From assembly GCA_947259365.1 (NCBI GenBank), contig CAMYMC010000029.1:1-49671 (forward strand): a stretch of DNA of 49,671 nucleotides, read 5' to 3'. Source of the DNA: an uncultured Acidimicrobiaceae bacterium (lineage in GTDB: Bacteria > Actinomycetota > Acidimicrobiia > Spongiisociales > UBA5794). Shown piece after piece: positions 30,042 through 37,730 of this stretch. Numbering within the stretch: the stretch's first letter is position 1; each line of letters starts with the position of its first letter. Position numbers and translations under genes: made by a program. The notes under the pieces are model-generated. The model saw only the letters and a list, made by a program, of their open reading frames with translations, was not told the DNA's origin and ran no database searches.

Positions 30042-30686
30042 GTGACGCCCGAGGTCGTCGCCGCCGTTCTCGAGGCAGCACGCCGCCGCTTCGGGCCCGG
30101 GACGCGGGTCGTCGCGAGCCGGGCGGCTTCCCCCGAGCTTCTCCTCGCCCTCGGGGACACGTTCTCCATGCGGATCGCTCCTGCGGTGCGGGGCAGAACG
30201 GTGTGGGCAGACGACGTCGACGGATGCGTCGTCGAGCAGCCCAACTGGGACGGGCGGCGAGAACGACAGCCGGCGGTCGAGTCCATCGTCGTCCAGTCCC
30301 ACTCCGGCGCGCTCGTCGAAACGGGGACCGAGCGAATCCTCGAAACCGGGGATCGGGTGGCTCCAGAGGCACCGACCATCGGCGCCCGCCGGTCGCCGGA
30401 GATCGACGCCGCTGCCGATCTCGCGAAACGGGCGCGCCAGGTACGGGGTGTGACCCTCGCCCACCGCCTCCCCGAGGCTCCCTGGTTCGTCGTGCTCCTG
30501 CCGGTCGACCCCCGCCCGATCGCAACCCGGCTCCGGTCGCTCGGTTTCGCCGCCGAACCGGTGAGACGACCCGAGCTTCCGGGCGGACTGCGCCTGTCCG
30601 TTCGCGGACGTGCGGAGAACCGGACCATTCGCGAGTATGCGGCGTCGTTCGCAGCAGCAGTCGCTGCGCTTCGATCGGGAGGTTGA
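30042..30686 (+). CDS. Uncharacterised protein between gcvT and ppgK
   Basis: 214 residues from a GTG one base after the gcvT stop. No signal peptide or membrane segment. Residues 1-75 (VAAVLEAARRRFGPGTRVVAS, SPELLLALGDTFSMRIAPAV) and a middle part with VQSHSGALVETGTERIL are not recognised. The last 70 residues (APWFVVLLPVD, RLRSLGFAAEPVRRPELPGGLRLSVRG) resemble the small C-terminal domain of fold-type I PLP aminotransferases, but a PLP Lys motif is missing. It is translationally linked to gcvT and ppgK. No function assigned. Confidence 0.6.
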   Translation: MTPEVVAAVLEAARRRFGPGTRVVASRAASPELLLALGDTFSMRIAPAVRGRTVWADDVDGCVVEQPNWDGRRERQPAVESIVVQSHSGALVETGTERILETGDRVAPEAPTIGARRSPEIDAAADLAKRARQVRGVTLAHRLPEAPWFVVLLPVDPRPIATRLRSLGFAAEPVRRPELPGGLRLSVRGRAENRTIREYAASFAAAVAALRSGG

Positions 30687-30689
30687 CGG

Positions 30690-31445
30690 TTGGCGGTGCT
30701 CTTCGGGATCGACGTCGGCGGCTCGGGGGTCAAAGGGGCTCCGGTCGACGTCGAACGCGGCCAGTTGGTGGCCGAACGGCACAGGATCAAGACCCCGCGT
30801 CCGGCGACGCCGGGCGCGGTGCTCGATGTGGCCACCGAGCTCGCCGCTCACTTCGATTGGAGCGGGCCGATCGGGCTGGCGCTCCCCGCCGTCGTGCGCA
30901 ACGGCGTCGTGCGCACCGCGGCGAACATCGCCCCGGAGTGGATCGGGGTCGACGCCGCGTCGCTGCTCGCCGAGCGGACCGGCTGCCCGGTCGCTGCGCT
31001 CAACGACGCGGACGCTGCCGGCATCGCCGAGGTCCGTCACGGCGCCGCCGCCGGCGAGCCCGGCGTCGTCCTCCTCCTCACCTTCGGGACCGGCATCGGG
31101 AGCGCGGTGTTCGCCGACGGCGTCCTCCTCCCCAACACCGAACTCGGCCATCTCGAGTTCCGCGGCGGGCCCGCCGAGCACTATGCGGCGGCCCGGCTCG
31201 TCGAAGAAGAGGACATGGACCTCCACAGGTGGGCATCGCGGGTGAGCGAGTATCTGCACCACCTCGAGCGCCTCCTCTCACCAGATGTCATCGTCGTCGG
31301 CGGTGGCATCTCGAAGCGGTTCGACGCGTTCGCTGCGGGCATCGAGACCGAGGCCAAGCTCGTTGCGGCGAGGTTGCGGAACAACGCCGGCATCGTGGGC
31401 GCAGCGGTGGCGGCCCACGAGGCGGTCGGCCGATCGAAGGAGTGA
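30690..31445 (+). CDS. ppgK: Polyphosphate glucokinase, ROK family
   Basis: 251 residues from a TTG at 30690; GGGAGG about 7 bases upstream sets this start. It phosphorylates glucose using polyphosphate (and usually ATP). Visible are the phosphate-binding [12 protein letters not shown] at residues 4-15, the sugar-site [11 protein letters not shown] near 108, [14 protein letters not shown] near 130 and TELGHLEF near 150, then a second glycine-rich site [13 protein letters not shown]. The short length and these motifs match the mycobacterial PpgK form rather than ATP glucokinases. Confidence 0.92.
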   Translation: MAVLFGIDVGGSGVKGAPVDVERGQLVAERHRIKTPRPATPGAVLDVATELAAHFDWSGPIGLALPAVVRNGVVRTAANIAPEWIGVDAASLLAERTGCPVAALNDADAAGIAEVRHGAAAGEPGVVLLLTFGTGIGSAVFADGVLLPNTELGHLEFRGGPAEHYAAARLVEEEDMDLHRWASRVSEYLHHLERLLSPDVIVVGGGISKRFDAFAAGIETEAKLVAARLRNNAGIVGAAVAAHEAVGRSKE

Positions 31446-31448
31446 CCG

Positions 31449-32276
31449 ATGAAGACCAGCGACACCACCCTCTCCGCGATCGACGGGACCGACCTTCACC
31501 TCCGGTCCTGGGTGCCGTCCGGCGCGTCGGCACAGCTCGTGCTCGTCCACGGCGTCTCGGAGCACGCCGGCCGCTACGAGCACGTCGCCCGGTTCTTCGC
31601 CGAGCGAGGCTTCGCCGTCCACGCTCACGACCACAGGGGCCACGGGCTGTCGGGTGGGCCCCGCCTCGACGTCGACCGCTTCGACCAGTATCTCGACGAT
31701 CTCACTCTCGTCGTCGGTCGGGTGCATCGCTCCGATCGTCCCCTCGTCGTGTACGGACATTCCATGGGCGGCCTCATCGCCACGCTCCATGCTGAGTCGG
31801 ACCGGCTCCAGCCCGATCTCTACGTGTTGTCGGCTCCGGCGCTCGACGCCGCCGCCTCGGCCCTGCTCCGCGCCGCGGCGAAGGTGCTCTCGAGGGTTGC
31901 CGGCGGCATCCGTCTCGGCACCGGGATACGAGGCGACCAGCTCTCGCGCGATCCTGCGGTCGGGGAGGCCTACTTCGCCGACCCCCTCGTCCACCTCGAG
32001 GGGACGGCCCGGTTCGGCGGCACTCTCCTCGATGCGATGCGCCGGGCGCGTGACTCCGTCTCCGCCATCTCGGTTCCGACGCTCGTCATCCACGGCACCG
32101 ACGACACCGTGGTGCCCCCCTCGGCATCTGCGCCGCTCGCCGCCGCGCCGGCGGTGGAGAGGAAGCTGTTCCCCGGACTCCGTCACGAGCTCCACAACGA
32201 ACCGGAGCAGAACGAGGTTCTTCGCTTCGTCGCCGGCTGGATCGAGAACAGCCTCGGCGATCAGTCAGCTGCGTAG
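31449..32276 (+). CDS. Alpha/beta hydrolase, monoacylglycerol-lipase type
   Basis: 275 residues; the ATG at 31449 is 3 bases after ppgK. A lid-type serine hydrolase: oxyanion region LVHGVSEHAGRYEHVA near residue 33, HDHRGHGLSGG near 65, nucleophile elbow GHSMGG (Ser near 104), catalytic Asp in HGTDDTVVPP and His in GLRHELHNEP. These are the marks of bacterial monoglyceride lipases (serine aminopeptidase S33 group). It probably hydrolyses monoacylglycerols or lysophospholipids in the cytoplasm. It overlaps the convergent add gene by 16 bases. Confidence 0.9.
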   Translation: MKTSDTTLSAIDGTDLHLRSWVPSGASAQLVLVHGVSEHAGRYEHVARFFAERGFAVHAHDHRGHGLSGGPRLDVDRFDQYLDDLTLVVGRVHRSDRPLVVYGHSMGGLIATLHAESDRLQPDLYVLSAPALDAAASALLRAAAKVLSRVAGGIRLGTGIRGDQLSRDPAVGEAYFADPLVHLEGTARFGGTLLDAMRRARDSVSAISVPTLVIHGTDDTVVPPSASAPLAAAPAVERKLFPGLRHELHNEPEQNEVLRFVAGWIENSLGDQSAA

Positions 32277-33313
32277 GCGGGACGGACGACGTCGGTGATG
32301 AGCCGGCGTCGCTCCTCCCAGTCCCCGAAACCGGCACGGACGGTCAGCTCGACGATGGCGCCGAGATCGCGCCTCGTGAGGCCCGCCGCCGTCGCCGCGG
32401 TCGCATACTCGTCGGTGAGCGTCACGCCGCTCATCAGCCTGCCGTCGGTGTTGATCGTCACCGCGAACCCCTCTCGCCAGAGCGCACCGAACGGATGGTC
32501 CTGCGGGCTGGATGCGATCCCCGTGTGGATGTTCGACGTGATGCAGACCTCGAGGGGGATCTGCTGGTCGCGCACGGCGCGGGCCAACTCCCCGAGAACC
32601 GCGATCTCGCCGTTCTCGAGCTTCGTGTCGTCCACGATCCGCACTCCGTGCCCGAGCCGCTGCGCGCCGCACCGGCTCAGCGCCCGCCAGATGCTCGCCG
32701 GCCCGTCGCCCTCCCCGGCGTGGATCGTCAGCCCGAGGCCCGCCTCCCGAGCGTAGTGACACGCGGGAAGGTGGTCGTCTGCGGGGAACCCGGCCTCTGG
32801 CCCGGCGAGGTCGAAACCGACGACCCCGTCGCCGGCGAAACGCGCCGCAGCTCTCGCGACCGCCTCCGAGTCGGCCTCGTCGCGGAGCGCGGTGACGATG
32901 AGCCCGACCGAGCACGCGGTTACCTGCTGCCCCCGGGCAAGACCGGCGAGCACCGCCTCGATGGCATCCTCTCGTTCCATGCCGCCCGCCGTGTGGAGGC
33001 TCGGCCCGAAACGGAGCTCGGCGTAGACGGCTCCGTCGGCGGAGAGGTCGACGAGTGCCTCGTAACTCACCCTCTCCAGCGCTTCGGGGGTCTGCATGAC
33101 GGCGAGGGTGTGGCAGTACGCCTCGAGGTACCGCACGAGAGATCCCGACTCGGCCTGATGGAACCACCGGCCGAGGCGTGCAGGGTCCGCGGTGGGGAGC
33201 GCGCAGTACCCGGCGGCGTCGGCAAGCTCGAGTACGGTCTGGGGGCGCAGTCCGCCGTCGAGGTGATCGTGTAGGACCGCCTTGGGCAGCGATCGCAGGG
33301 CGTCGGCGTCCAC
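32261..33313 (-). CDS. add: Adenosine deaminase
   Basis: 350 residues from a GTG at 33313, 6 bases after TAGTGT. It deaminates adenosine or deoxyadenosine to inosine, which feeds the hypoxanthine route used by hpt in this window. Zinc and substrate residues appear in order: HDHLDGG (residues 15-21), AELRFGP, HAGEGDG (His and Glu), LGHGVRI and INTDGRLMSG with the catalytic Asp. NTDGR rather than the commoner NTDNR is a small variation. Complete length. Confidence 0.93.
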   Translation of the reverse strand: MDADALRSLPKAVLHDHLDGGLRPQTVLELADAAGYCALPTADPARLGRWFHQAESGSLVRYLEAYCHTLAVMQTPEALERVSYEALVDLSADGAVYAELRFGPSLHTAGGMEREDAIEAVLAGLARGQQVTACSVGLIVTALRDEADSEAVARAAARFAGDGVVGFDLAGPEAGFPADDHLPACHYAREAGLGLTIHAGEGDGPASIWRALSRCGAQRLGHGVRIVDDTKLENGEIAVLGELARAVRDQQIPLEVCITSNIHTGIASSPQDHPFGALWREGFAVTINTDGRLMSGVTLTDEYATAATAAGLTRRDLGAIVELTVRAGFGDWEERRRLITDVVRPAYAAD

Positions 33314-33319
33314 CGGGCA

Positions 33320-33325
33320 ACACTA
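33320..33325 (-). promoter_or_regulatory. Leaderless -10 element of add
   Basis: TAGTGT on the minus strand, 6 bases before the GTG at 33313. Confidence 0.5.
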
Positions 33326-33373
33326 CACTGGGGCACGCCACCCCGAATCCTTCTCGACGGTCCCGCCCGTAAG

Positions 33374-33379
33374 TACCCT
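33374..33379 (+). promoter_or_regulatory. Leaderless -10 element of the AI-2E family gene
   Basis: TACCCT, 8 bases before the GTG at 33388. Confidence 0.45.
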
Positions 33380-33387
33380 CCAGCAGC

Positions 33388-34566
33388 GTGGAGGGCGCAG
33401 CGAGGAGAGCCGGGCCGTCCCGCACCAGGCTGTTCGGTGCCGGCGATGACGGCATGCCGCCGTGGGTACCGCGCCTGTTGCGCCAGATCTCCGCCTACGT
33501 CGTGGGCGCCTGGGTTGCGCTCAACATCGCACGGTCGCTTCGCGGGTTTCTCGTCCTGCTGCTGATCTCTCTGTTCCTCGCCGTTGCGCTCGAGCCGGCG
33601 GTCGCGTACCTCCACAACCGCGGCATGCGGCGCGGACTCGCCACCGGGTTCATCTTCTTCGTCTTCGGTGCGACGGTTGCGCTCTTCATCGCACTCATGG
33701 TGCCGCTCATCGTCGACCAGACCCAACGCCTCGTCGCCAACATCCCCGGCTACGCCGACCAGGCGACGGAGTTCCTGAACCGGAACTTCGGGCTCGACCT
33801 GTCCCCGGACCGTATCAGCGGTGCGCTGACGTCCCTCGACAGCTCGTTGCAGGACTTCGCCGGGGATGTCGCCGGAAGCGTGTTCGGCGTCGGTACCCGC
33901 CTCCTCAACACGATCTTCTCGCTCCTCACCATCCTCCTGTTCACGTTCTATCTGACGGCCGACGCGCCCCGACTACGGAGGGCGGTCCTCTCGGTGCTCC
34001 CGGAGGCCCGTCAGCGTGAGGTGATCCGGGTCTTCGAGATCGCGATCGACAAGACCGGTGCGTACTTCTACTCCCGGGCCCTCCTCGCCGCAGTCGCCAC
34101 GTTCGTCACGTGGGTCGTGCTCCGCCTCATCCAAGTGCCGTTCGCGCTCGCTCTCGGCGTCTGGGTGGGCGTCCTCTCCCAGTTCGTGCCGGTCTTCGGC
34201 ACCTACCTCGGCGGCATCCTCCCGGCGCTCATCGCGTTGCTCGAGAGCCCGACGAAGGCAATCTGGGTCGTCGCGTTCATCGTCCTGTACCAGCAGCTCG
34301 AGAACTACGTCATCAGCCCCCGCATCACGGCACGCACGATGTCCCTGCACCCGGCCATCGCCTTCGGCTCTGCGATCGTCGGTGCGACCCTGCTGGGCGC
34401 CCCGGGCGCGCTGATGGCGCTTCCCGTCGCAGCCACCATCCAGGCGTTCGTCGCCACCTATCTCCACCGACACGAGCTCGTCGAGCACGAGTTCCTCGCC
34501 GGGCCGCCGCCGGTGGCGAAGCCCCCCGGCCTGAAGAACCGGGCGGCCCGTCCCGAGGAGGGCTGA
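33388..34566 (+). CDS. AI-2E family transporter-like permease (UPF0118)
   Basis: 392 residues from a GTG at 33388. Eight or so membrane helices: a first pair near residues 33-75, a soluble stretch of about 80 residues after the third (IPGYADQATEFLNRNFGLDLS), then a conserved C-terminal half with QFVPVFGTYLGGILPALIALLESP, YQQLENYVISPRI and GALMALPVAATIQAF. Members export various small solutes or serve as Na+/H+ antiporters; TqsA transports AI-2. No substrate can be assigned. Followed by a strong hairpin. Confidence 0.9.
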   Translation: MEGAARRAGPSRTRLFGAGDDGMPPWVPRLLRQISAYVVGAWVALNIARSLRGFLVLLLISLFLAVALEPAVAYLHNRGMRRGLATGFIFFVFGATVALFIALMVPLIVDQTQRLVANIPGYADQATEFLNRNFGLDLSPDRISGALTSLDSSLQDFAGDVAGSVFGVGTRLLNTIFSLLTILLFTFYLTADAPRLRRAVLSVLPEARQREVIRVFEIAIDKTGAYFYSRALLAAVATFVTWVVLRLIQVPFALALGVWVGVLSQFVPVFGTYLGGILPALIALLESPTKAIWVVAFIVLYQQLENYVISPRITARTMSLHPAIAFGSAIVGATLLGAPGALMALPVAATIQAFVATYLHRHELVEHEFLAGPPPVAKPPGLKNRAARPEEG

Positions 34567-34573
34567 CCCTGCT

Positions 34574-34608
34574 CGACGAACCCTCGACCACCGGTCGAGG
34601 GTTCGTCG
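34574..34608 (+). terminator. Perfect 16-bp hairpin, terminator
   Basis: A 16-bp inverted repeat (CGACGAACCCTCGACC and its complement) with a 3-base loop, 8 bases after the stop at 34566. No T tract follows. Confidence 0.65.
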
Positions 34609-34696
34609 CCCCCGGCCGGCAGGAACGGGAGGCTCGGCACCCTCTCCCGGGAGTCCATCCCGGGGATGACCGGAGCCGCCTCGGTTCGGCCACCGA

Positions 34697-34702
34697 TAGG
34701 AT
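34697..34702 (+). promoter_or_regulatory. Leaderless -10 element of the AlgH gene
   Basis: TAGGAT, 6 bases before the ATG at 34709. Confidence 0.5.
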
Positions 34703-34708
34703 GCGAAC

Positions 34709-35257
34709 ATGACCGAGTCCCTCGCCGGTCGTCTCCTCGTCGCCACACCCCATCTCTACGACCCGAACTTCTACCGCACGGTGGTCTGGATCGTCGAGCA
34801 CGGCGCCGATGGCGCTCTCGCTGTCATCCTCAACCGGCCCTCACGCGAACCGCTCTCCGATCACGTCCCCGGGTGGGCGGGTCTCGCCTCGGAACCCGGG
34901 GTCGTGTTCGTCGGCGGCCCCGTGAGCAACGAGATCGCCGTCGGTGTCGCCGACACGCCCCGCCCTCAGCCGGAAGGCTTCGTTCCCGTGCTCGACGGAA
35001 TCGGCCTCATCGACCTCACGATCGGGCCGGAGTCCATCGACGGACTCGATCGTCTCCGCATCTACTCCGGGTATTCCGGCTGGACGGGAGCCCAGCTCGA
35101 GATGGAGCTCGCCGGAGGGGGTTGGTTTCTCACCGACGCGGAGCCAGACGACGTGTTCACCGCGGAGCCGGGCGAGCTGTGGAAGCGGGTGCTGCGTCGG
35201 CAACCAGGCCGTCTTGCCTTCTACGCGTCGTTCCCCCCGGACCCGACCCAGAACTGA
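34709..35257 (+). CDS. AlgH/UPF0301 (YqgE) family protein
   Basis: 182 residues. Typical start LAGRLLVATPHLYDPNFYRTVVWIVEHGADGALAVILNRPS, then VFVGGPVSNEI, RIYSGYSGWTGAQLEMELAGGGWFL near residues 110-135 and the final LAFYASFPPDPTQN. Widespread single-domain protein named after a Pseudomonas alginate regulator; its molecular role is still unclear. The leaderless-type promoter sits close to the start. It stands alone between the AI-2E family gene and rnhB. Confidence 0.93.
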   Translation: MTESLAGRLLVATPHLYDPNFYRTVVWIVEHGADGALAVILNRPSREPLSDHVPGWAGLASEPGVVFVGGPVSNEIAVGVADTPRPQPEGFVPVLDGIGLIDLTIGPESIDGLDRLRIYSGYSGWTGAQLEMELAGGGWFLTDAEPDDVFTAEPGELWKRVLRRQPGRLAFYASFPPDPTQN

Positions 35258-35304
35258 CCACGATGGCGGCCTCCAGGGTCTGCGGCGTCGACAGCGCCTC
35301 CCGG

Positions 35305-35310
35305 TAACCT
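35305..35310 (+). promoter_or_regulatory. Leaderless -10 element of rnhB
   Basis: TAACCT, 7 bases before the GTG at 35318. Confidence 0.5.
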
Positions 35311-35317
35311 CTCCGAC

Positions 35318-36019
35318 GTGGCGACGACGGCACCCCGGCTACGGAGGGCCTTGAAAGCCAAGGCTCCCGGTCTCTCGGTCGAACGCGCCCTGTGGGATGC
35401 CGGTCACGACGTCGTGGTCGGCGTCGATGAAGTCGGTCGGGGGGCGTGGGCCGGGCCGCTCAGCGTTGGAGCCGCCGTCCTGCCTCGTGATCGGCGCGTC
35501 TACAAGGTGCGCGATTCGAAGATGCTCACCGAACCCGAGCGTGAGGCCCTCTTCGAGCGCATCGCCGCGTGGTGTGTCGCCTGGTCGGTGGGCCATGCGC
35601 CCCACCACGAATGCGACGAACTCGGCATGGCCGAGGCGCAGCGGCGTGCCGGTGCCCGCGCCATCGCAGGTCTCGGCCTCGAACCCGATTTCGTCCTCAT
35701 CGACGGGAACTGGGATTTCGTCGGTGTGGGGCGAACGCGCAAGATCATCGGCGGCGACGCCACCTCGCTGTCGATCTCCGCGGCGTCGGTGCTCGCCAAG
35801 GTGACGAGAGACCGACTGATGCGAGCCGAGGCGGAGAACTACCCCGGATACGGCTTCGACGCCAACAAGGGCTATCCGGGGCCGAGGCACAAGGCCGCCC
35901 TCCAGGCGTGGGGCCCGACGACGATTCATCGCCGCTCGTGGGCATTCATGGACTCACTCCCGTGGACCGGCGTCACCCGCTTCGTCCGGCCCGACCCGCA
36001 GGGCTCGCTCTTCGACTGA
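35318..36019 (+). CDS. rnhB: Ribonuclease HII
   Basis: 233 residues from a GTG at 35318. It removes ribonucleotides from DNA and RNA from RNA-DNA hybrids. Active-site acids: GVDEVGRGAWAGPL (Asp and Glu, residues about 35-48), the Asp in VLIDGNWDF and the Asp of ASVLAKVTRDRLM. GYGFDANKGYPGPRHKAAL near residue 185 and HRRSW follow the family. About 25 extra N-terminal residues are common in actinobacteria. Followed after one base by the aconitase X genes, with which it may share a transcript. Confidence 0.93.
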   Translation: MATTAPRLRRALKAKAPGLSVERALWDAGHDVVVGVDEVGRGAWAGPLSVGAAVLPRDRRVYKVRDSKMLTEPEREALFERIAAWCVAWSVGHAPHHECDELGMAEAQRRAGARAIAGLGLEPDFVLIDGNWDFVGVGRTRKIIGGDATSLSISAASVLAKVTRDRLMRAEAENYPGYGFDANKGYPGPRHKAALQAWGPTTIHRRSWAFMDSLPWTGVTRFVRPDPQGSLFD

Positions 36020-36020
36020 C

Positions 36021-37286
36021 GTGGACGGATTGCTGCATCTCGACGCCGGCGATCGGGAGAGGTTGAGCGGGGAGAAGGGCGAGGCGGCGGCGATCGCAAT
36101 GCGCTTCGTCGTCCTGCTCGCCGAGGCCGTCGGGGCGGAGCGGCTCATCGACGTGACGAGGGCCCACATCGACGGATGCCTGTACCAAGGCCGCGCCGGA
36201 CTCGAGTTTGCCGAGCGGCTCGCCGCCGCTGGCGCTCAGGTCGGCGTCCCGACGACGCTCAACGTCGGCTCCCTCGATCTGCTCCATCCCGGGCTCTACC
36301 GGGGCGACGCGGAGACGGCGCGCGATGCCCGCAGCCTCATGGATGCATACGTCGCCATGGGGTGCCGGCCCACCTGGACGTGTGCGCCGTACCAGCTGGA
36401 GGATCCACCGGCGTTCGGGGAGCAGATCGCCTGGGGTGAGTCGAACGCGATCGTCTACGCCAACAGCGTCCTCGGTGCCCGCACCGAACGCTACGGAGAC
36501 TTCATCGACATCTGCGCCGCGATCACCGGGAGGGTCCCTGCGTACGGCCTCCACCTCACCGAGAACCGGGGCGCCGACGTCGTCGTCGACGTGTCCCGTA
36601 TCCCGCCGCCGCTTCGCGACCGCGACGTGTTCTTCCCGCTCCTCGGGTACGTGATCGGCCGGCGCGTCCCGAGCGGGGTCCCGCTGGTCGTCGGTGTCGA
36701 CCGGGCGACCCCCGATCAGCTCAAGGCGCTCGGCGCCGGAGCGGCCTCCTCCGGCGGAATCGGACTCTTCCACGTCGCCGGCATCACTCCGGAGTCGTCT
36801 CTCCCCGATTTCGGCCGTGGGCCGGAGCCGTCGCTGCCACCCATCGCGGTGACGGTGCAAATGCTGCGCGACGCCCGGGACCAGCTCACCACCGGCCGCA
36901 CCGGCGCGGCGCTCGGGGCCGTCGCCCTCGGGACTCCGCACGCGTCGGCTGCCGAGTTGCGACGCCTGGCGGCGCTCTTCGACGAGCGGCGTGTGGCCGA
37001 CGGCGTGGACTGCTACGTCTCGAGCGGACGCGACATGCTCACATCCGAACTCCGGGCCGTCGACGAGCTCGAGCGAGCCGGGGTTCGGATCGTTGCAGAC
37101 ACCTGCACCTACGTCACGCCCATCATCGGTCGGGTCGACGGCGTCGTGATGACCGACTCGGCCAAGTGGGCCTATTACGCGCCGGCCAACATCGGGGTCA
37201 GGGTCGTCTTCGGGAGCACCGAGGACTGTGTTGCCTCCGCGGTGGCCGGAGAGGTCGTACGCGACGAAGAGGTCTGGGGTGGCTGA
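36021..37286 (+). CDS. Aconitase X catalytic (large) subunit
   Basis: 421 residues from a GTG one base after the rnhB stop. AcnX enzymes are hydro-lyases related to aconitase; known members are archaeal phosphomevalonate dehydratase and bacterial cis-3-hydroxy-L-proline dehydratase. Visible family segments: HIDGCLYQG, GVPTTLNVGSLD, TWTCAPYQ, GESNAIVYANSVLGARTERYGDFID, GLHLTENRGADVV, VDCYVSSGRD, VADTCTYVTPII and TDSAKWAYYAP, including the Cys residues that could hold a Fe-S cluster or metal. The split into two subunits is the archaeal-like form. The substrate cannot be chosen from context. Confidence 0.88.
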   Translation: MDGLLHLDAGDRERLSGEKGEAAAIAMRFVVLLAEAVGAERLIDVTRAHIDGCLYQGRAGLEFAERLAAAGAQVGVPTTLNVGSLDLLHPGLYRGDAETARDARSLMDAYVAMGCRPTWTCAPYQLEDPPAFGEQIAWGESNAIVYANSVLGARTERYGDFIDICAAITGRVPAYGLHLTENRGADVVVDVSRIPPPLRDRDVFFPLLGYVIGRRVPSGVPLVVGVDRATPDQLKALGAGAASSGGIGLFHVAGITPESSLPDFGRGPEPSLPPIAVTVQMLRDARDQLTTGRTGAALGAVALGTPHASAAELRRLAALFDERRVADGVDCYVSSGRDMLTSELRAVDELERAGVRIVADTCTYVTPIIGRVDGVVMTDSAKWAYYAPANIGVRVVFGSTEDCVASAVAGEVVRDEEVWGG

Positions 37287-37710
37287 GCAGGTCGAGGCGC
37301 GTGCCGTCTTCCCCGGAGCAGCGGAGGGTCGGGCCGTAGTGATCGAGCCGCTCAGTTTCTGGGGAGGCGTCGACCCGGGAACGGGCGTCGTCGTCGACCC
37401 TCACCACCCCGGGTTCGGCACCGCGCTCGCCGGTTGCGTCGTCGTGATGGCCCACGGCGTCGGGTCGAGTTCGTCGTCGTCCGTGCTCGCCGAGCTGCTC
37501 CGGAGCGGCTCGGGGCCGGCGGCGATCGTCCTCGAAGAGCCCGATGCGATCATCTTCATCGGGGTCGCCGTCGCCGCCGAGCTCTACGGCGCCGCCTGTC
37601 CGGTGCTCATCGTGCCCGGAGCGACCCGCGCGATCCGGCACGGGGCCGGTGTGGCCATCGACGGGGCGCGAGTACGCGTCGTCAAGGAGCCACCACGCGA
37701 TGGAGTGTGA
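37279..37710 (+). CDS. Aconitase X swivel (small) subunit
   Basis: 143 residues from a GTG at 37279, overlapping the large subunit by 8 bases; the frame upstream is a shadow. DUF126/AcnX swivel domain: ARAVFPGAAEGRAVVIEPLSFWGGVDP, then MAHGVGSSSSSSVLAELL near residue 57 (a Ser-rich active-site loop where relatives read GRGSCSSS) and the CPVLIVPGA ending. It completes the active site of the large subunit. The loop contains no Cys here, which differs from some relatives. Confidence 0.88.
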   Translation: MAEQVEARAVFPGAAEGRAVVIEPLSFWGGVDPGTGVVVDPHHPGFGTALAGCVVVMAHGVGSSSSSSVLAELLRSGSGPAAIVLEEPDAIIFIGVAVAAELYGAACPVLIVPGATRAIRHGAGVAIDGARVRVVKEPPRDGV

Positions 37711-37730
37711 TCCCGGGCTTCGCCCGGATC
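37709..37730. terminator. Hairpin shared by two convergent genes
   Basis: GATCC-c-GGGC, TTC loop, GCCC-GGATC: a stem with one bulge that overlaps the stop codons of both the AcnX small subunit (37708-37710) and the lipoprotein gene (37729-37731). Likely a bidirectional terminator. Confidence 0.55.

Noticed and set aside
28343..30835. 830-codon open frame on the minus strand
   Set aside because: Antisense to the MerR, nuclease-like, gcvT and following genes. It is Arg/Ser/Pro-rich with no domain; long antisense frames are expected at this GC content.
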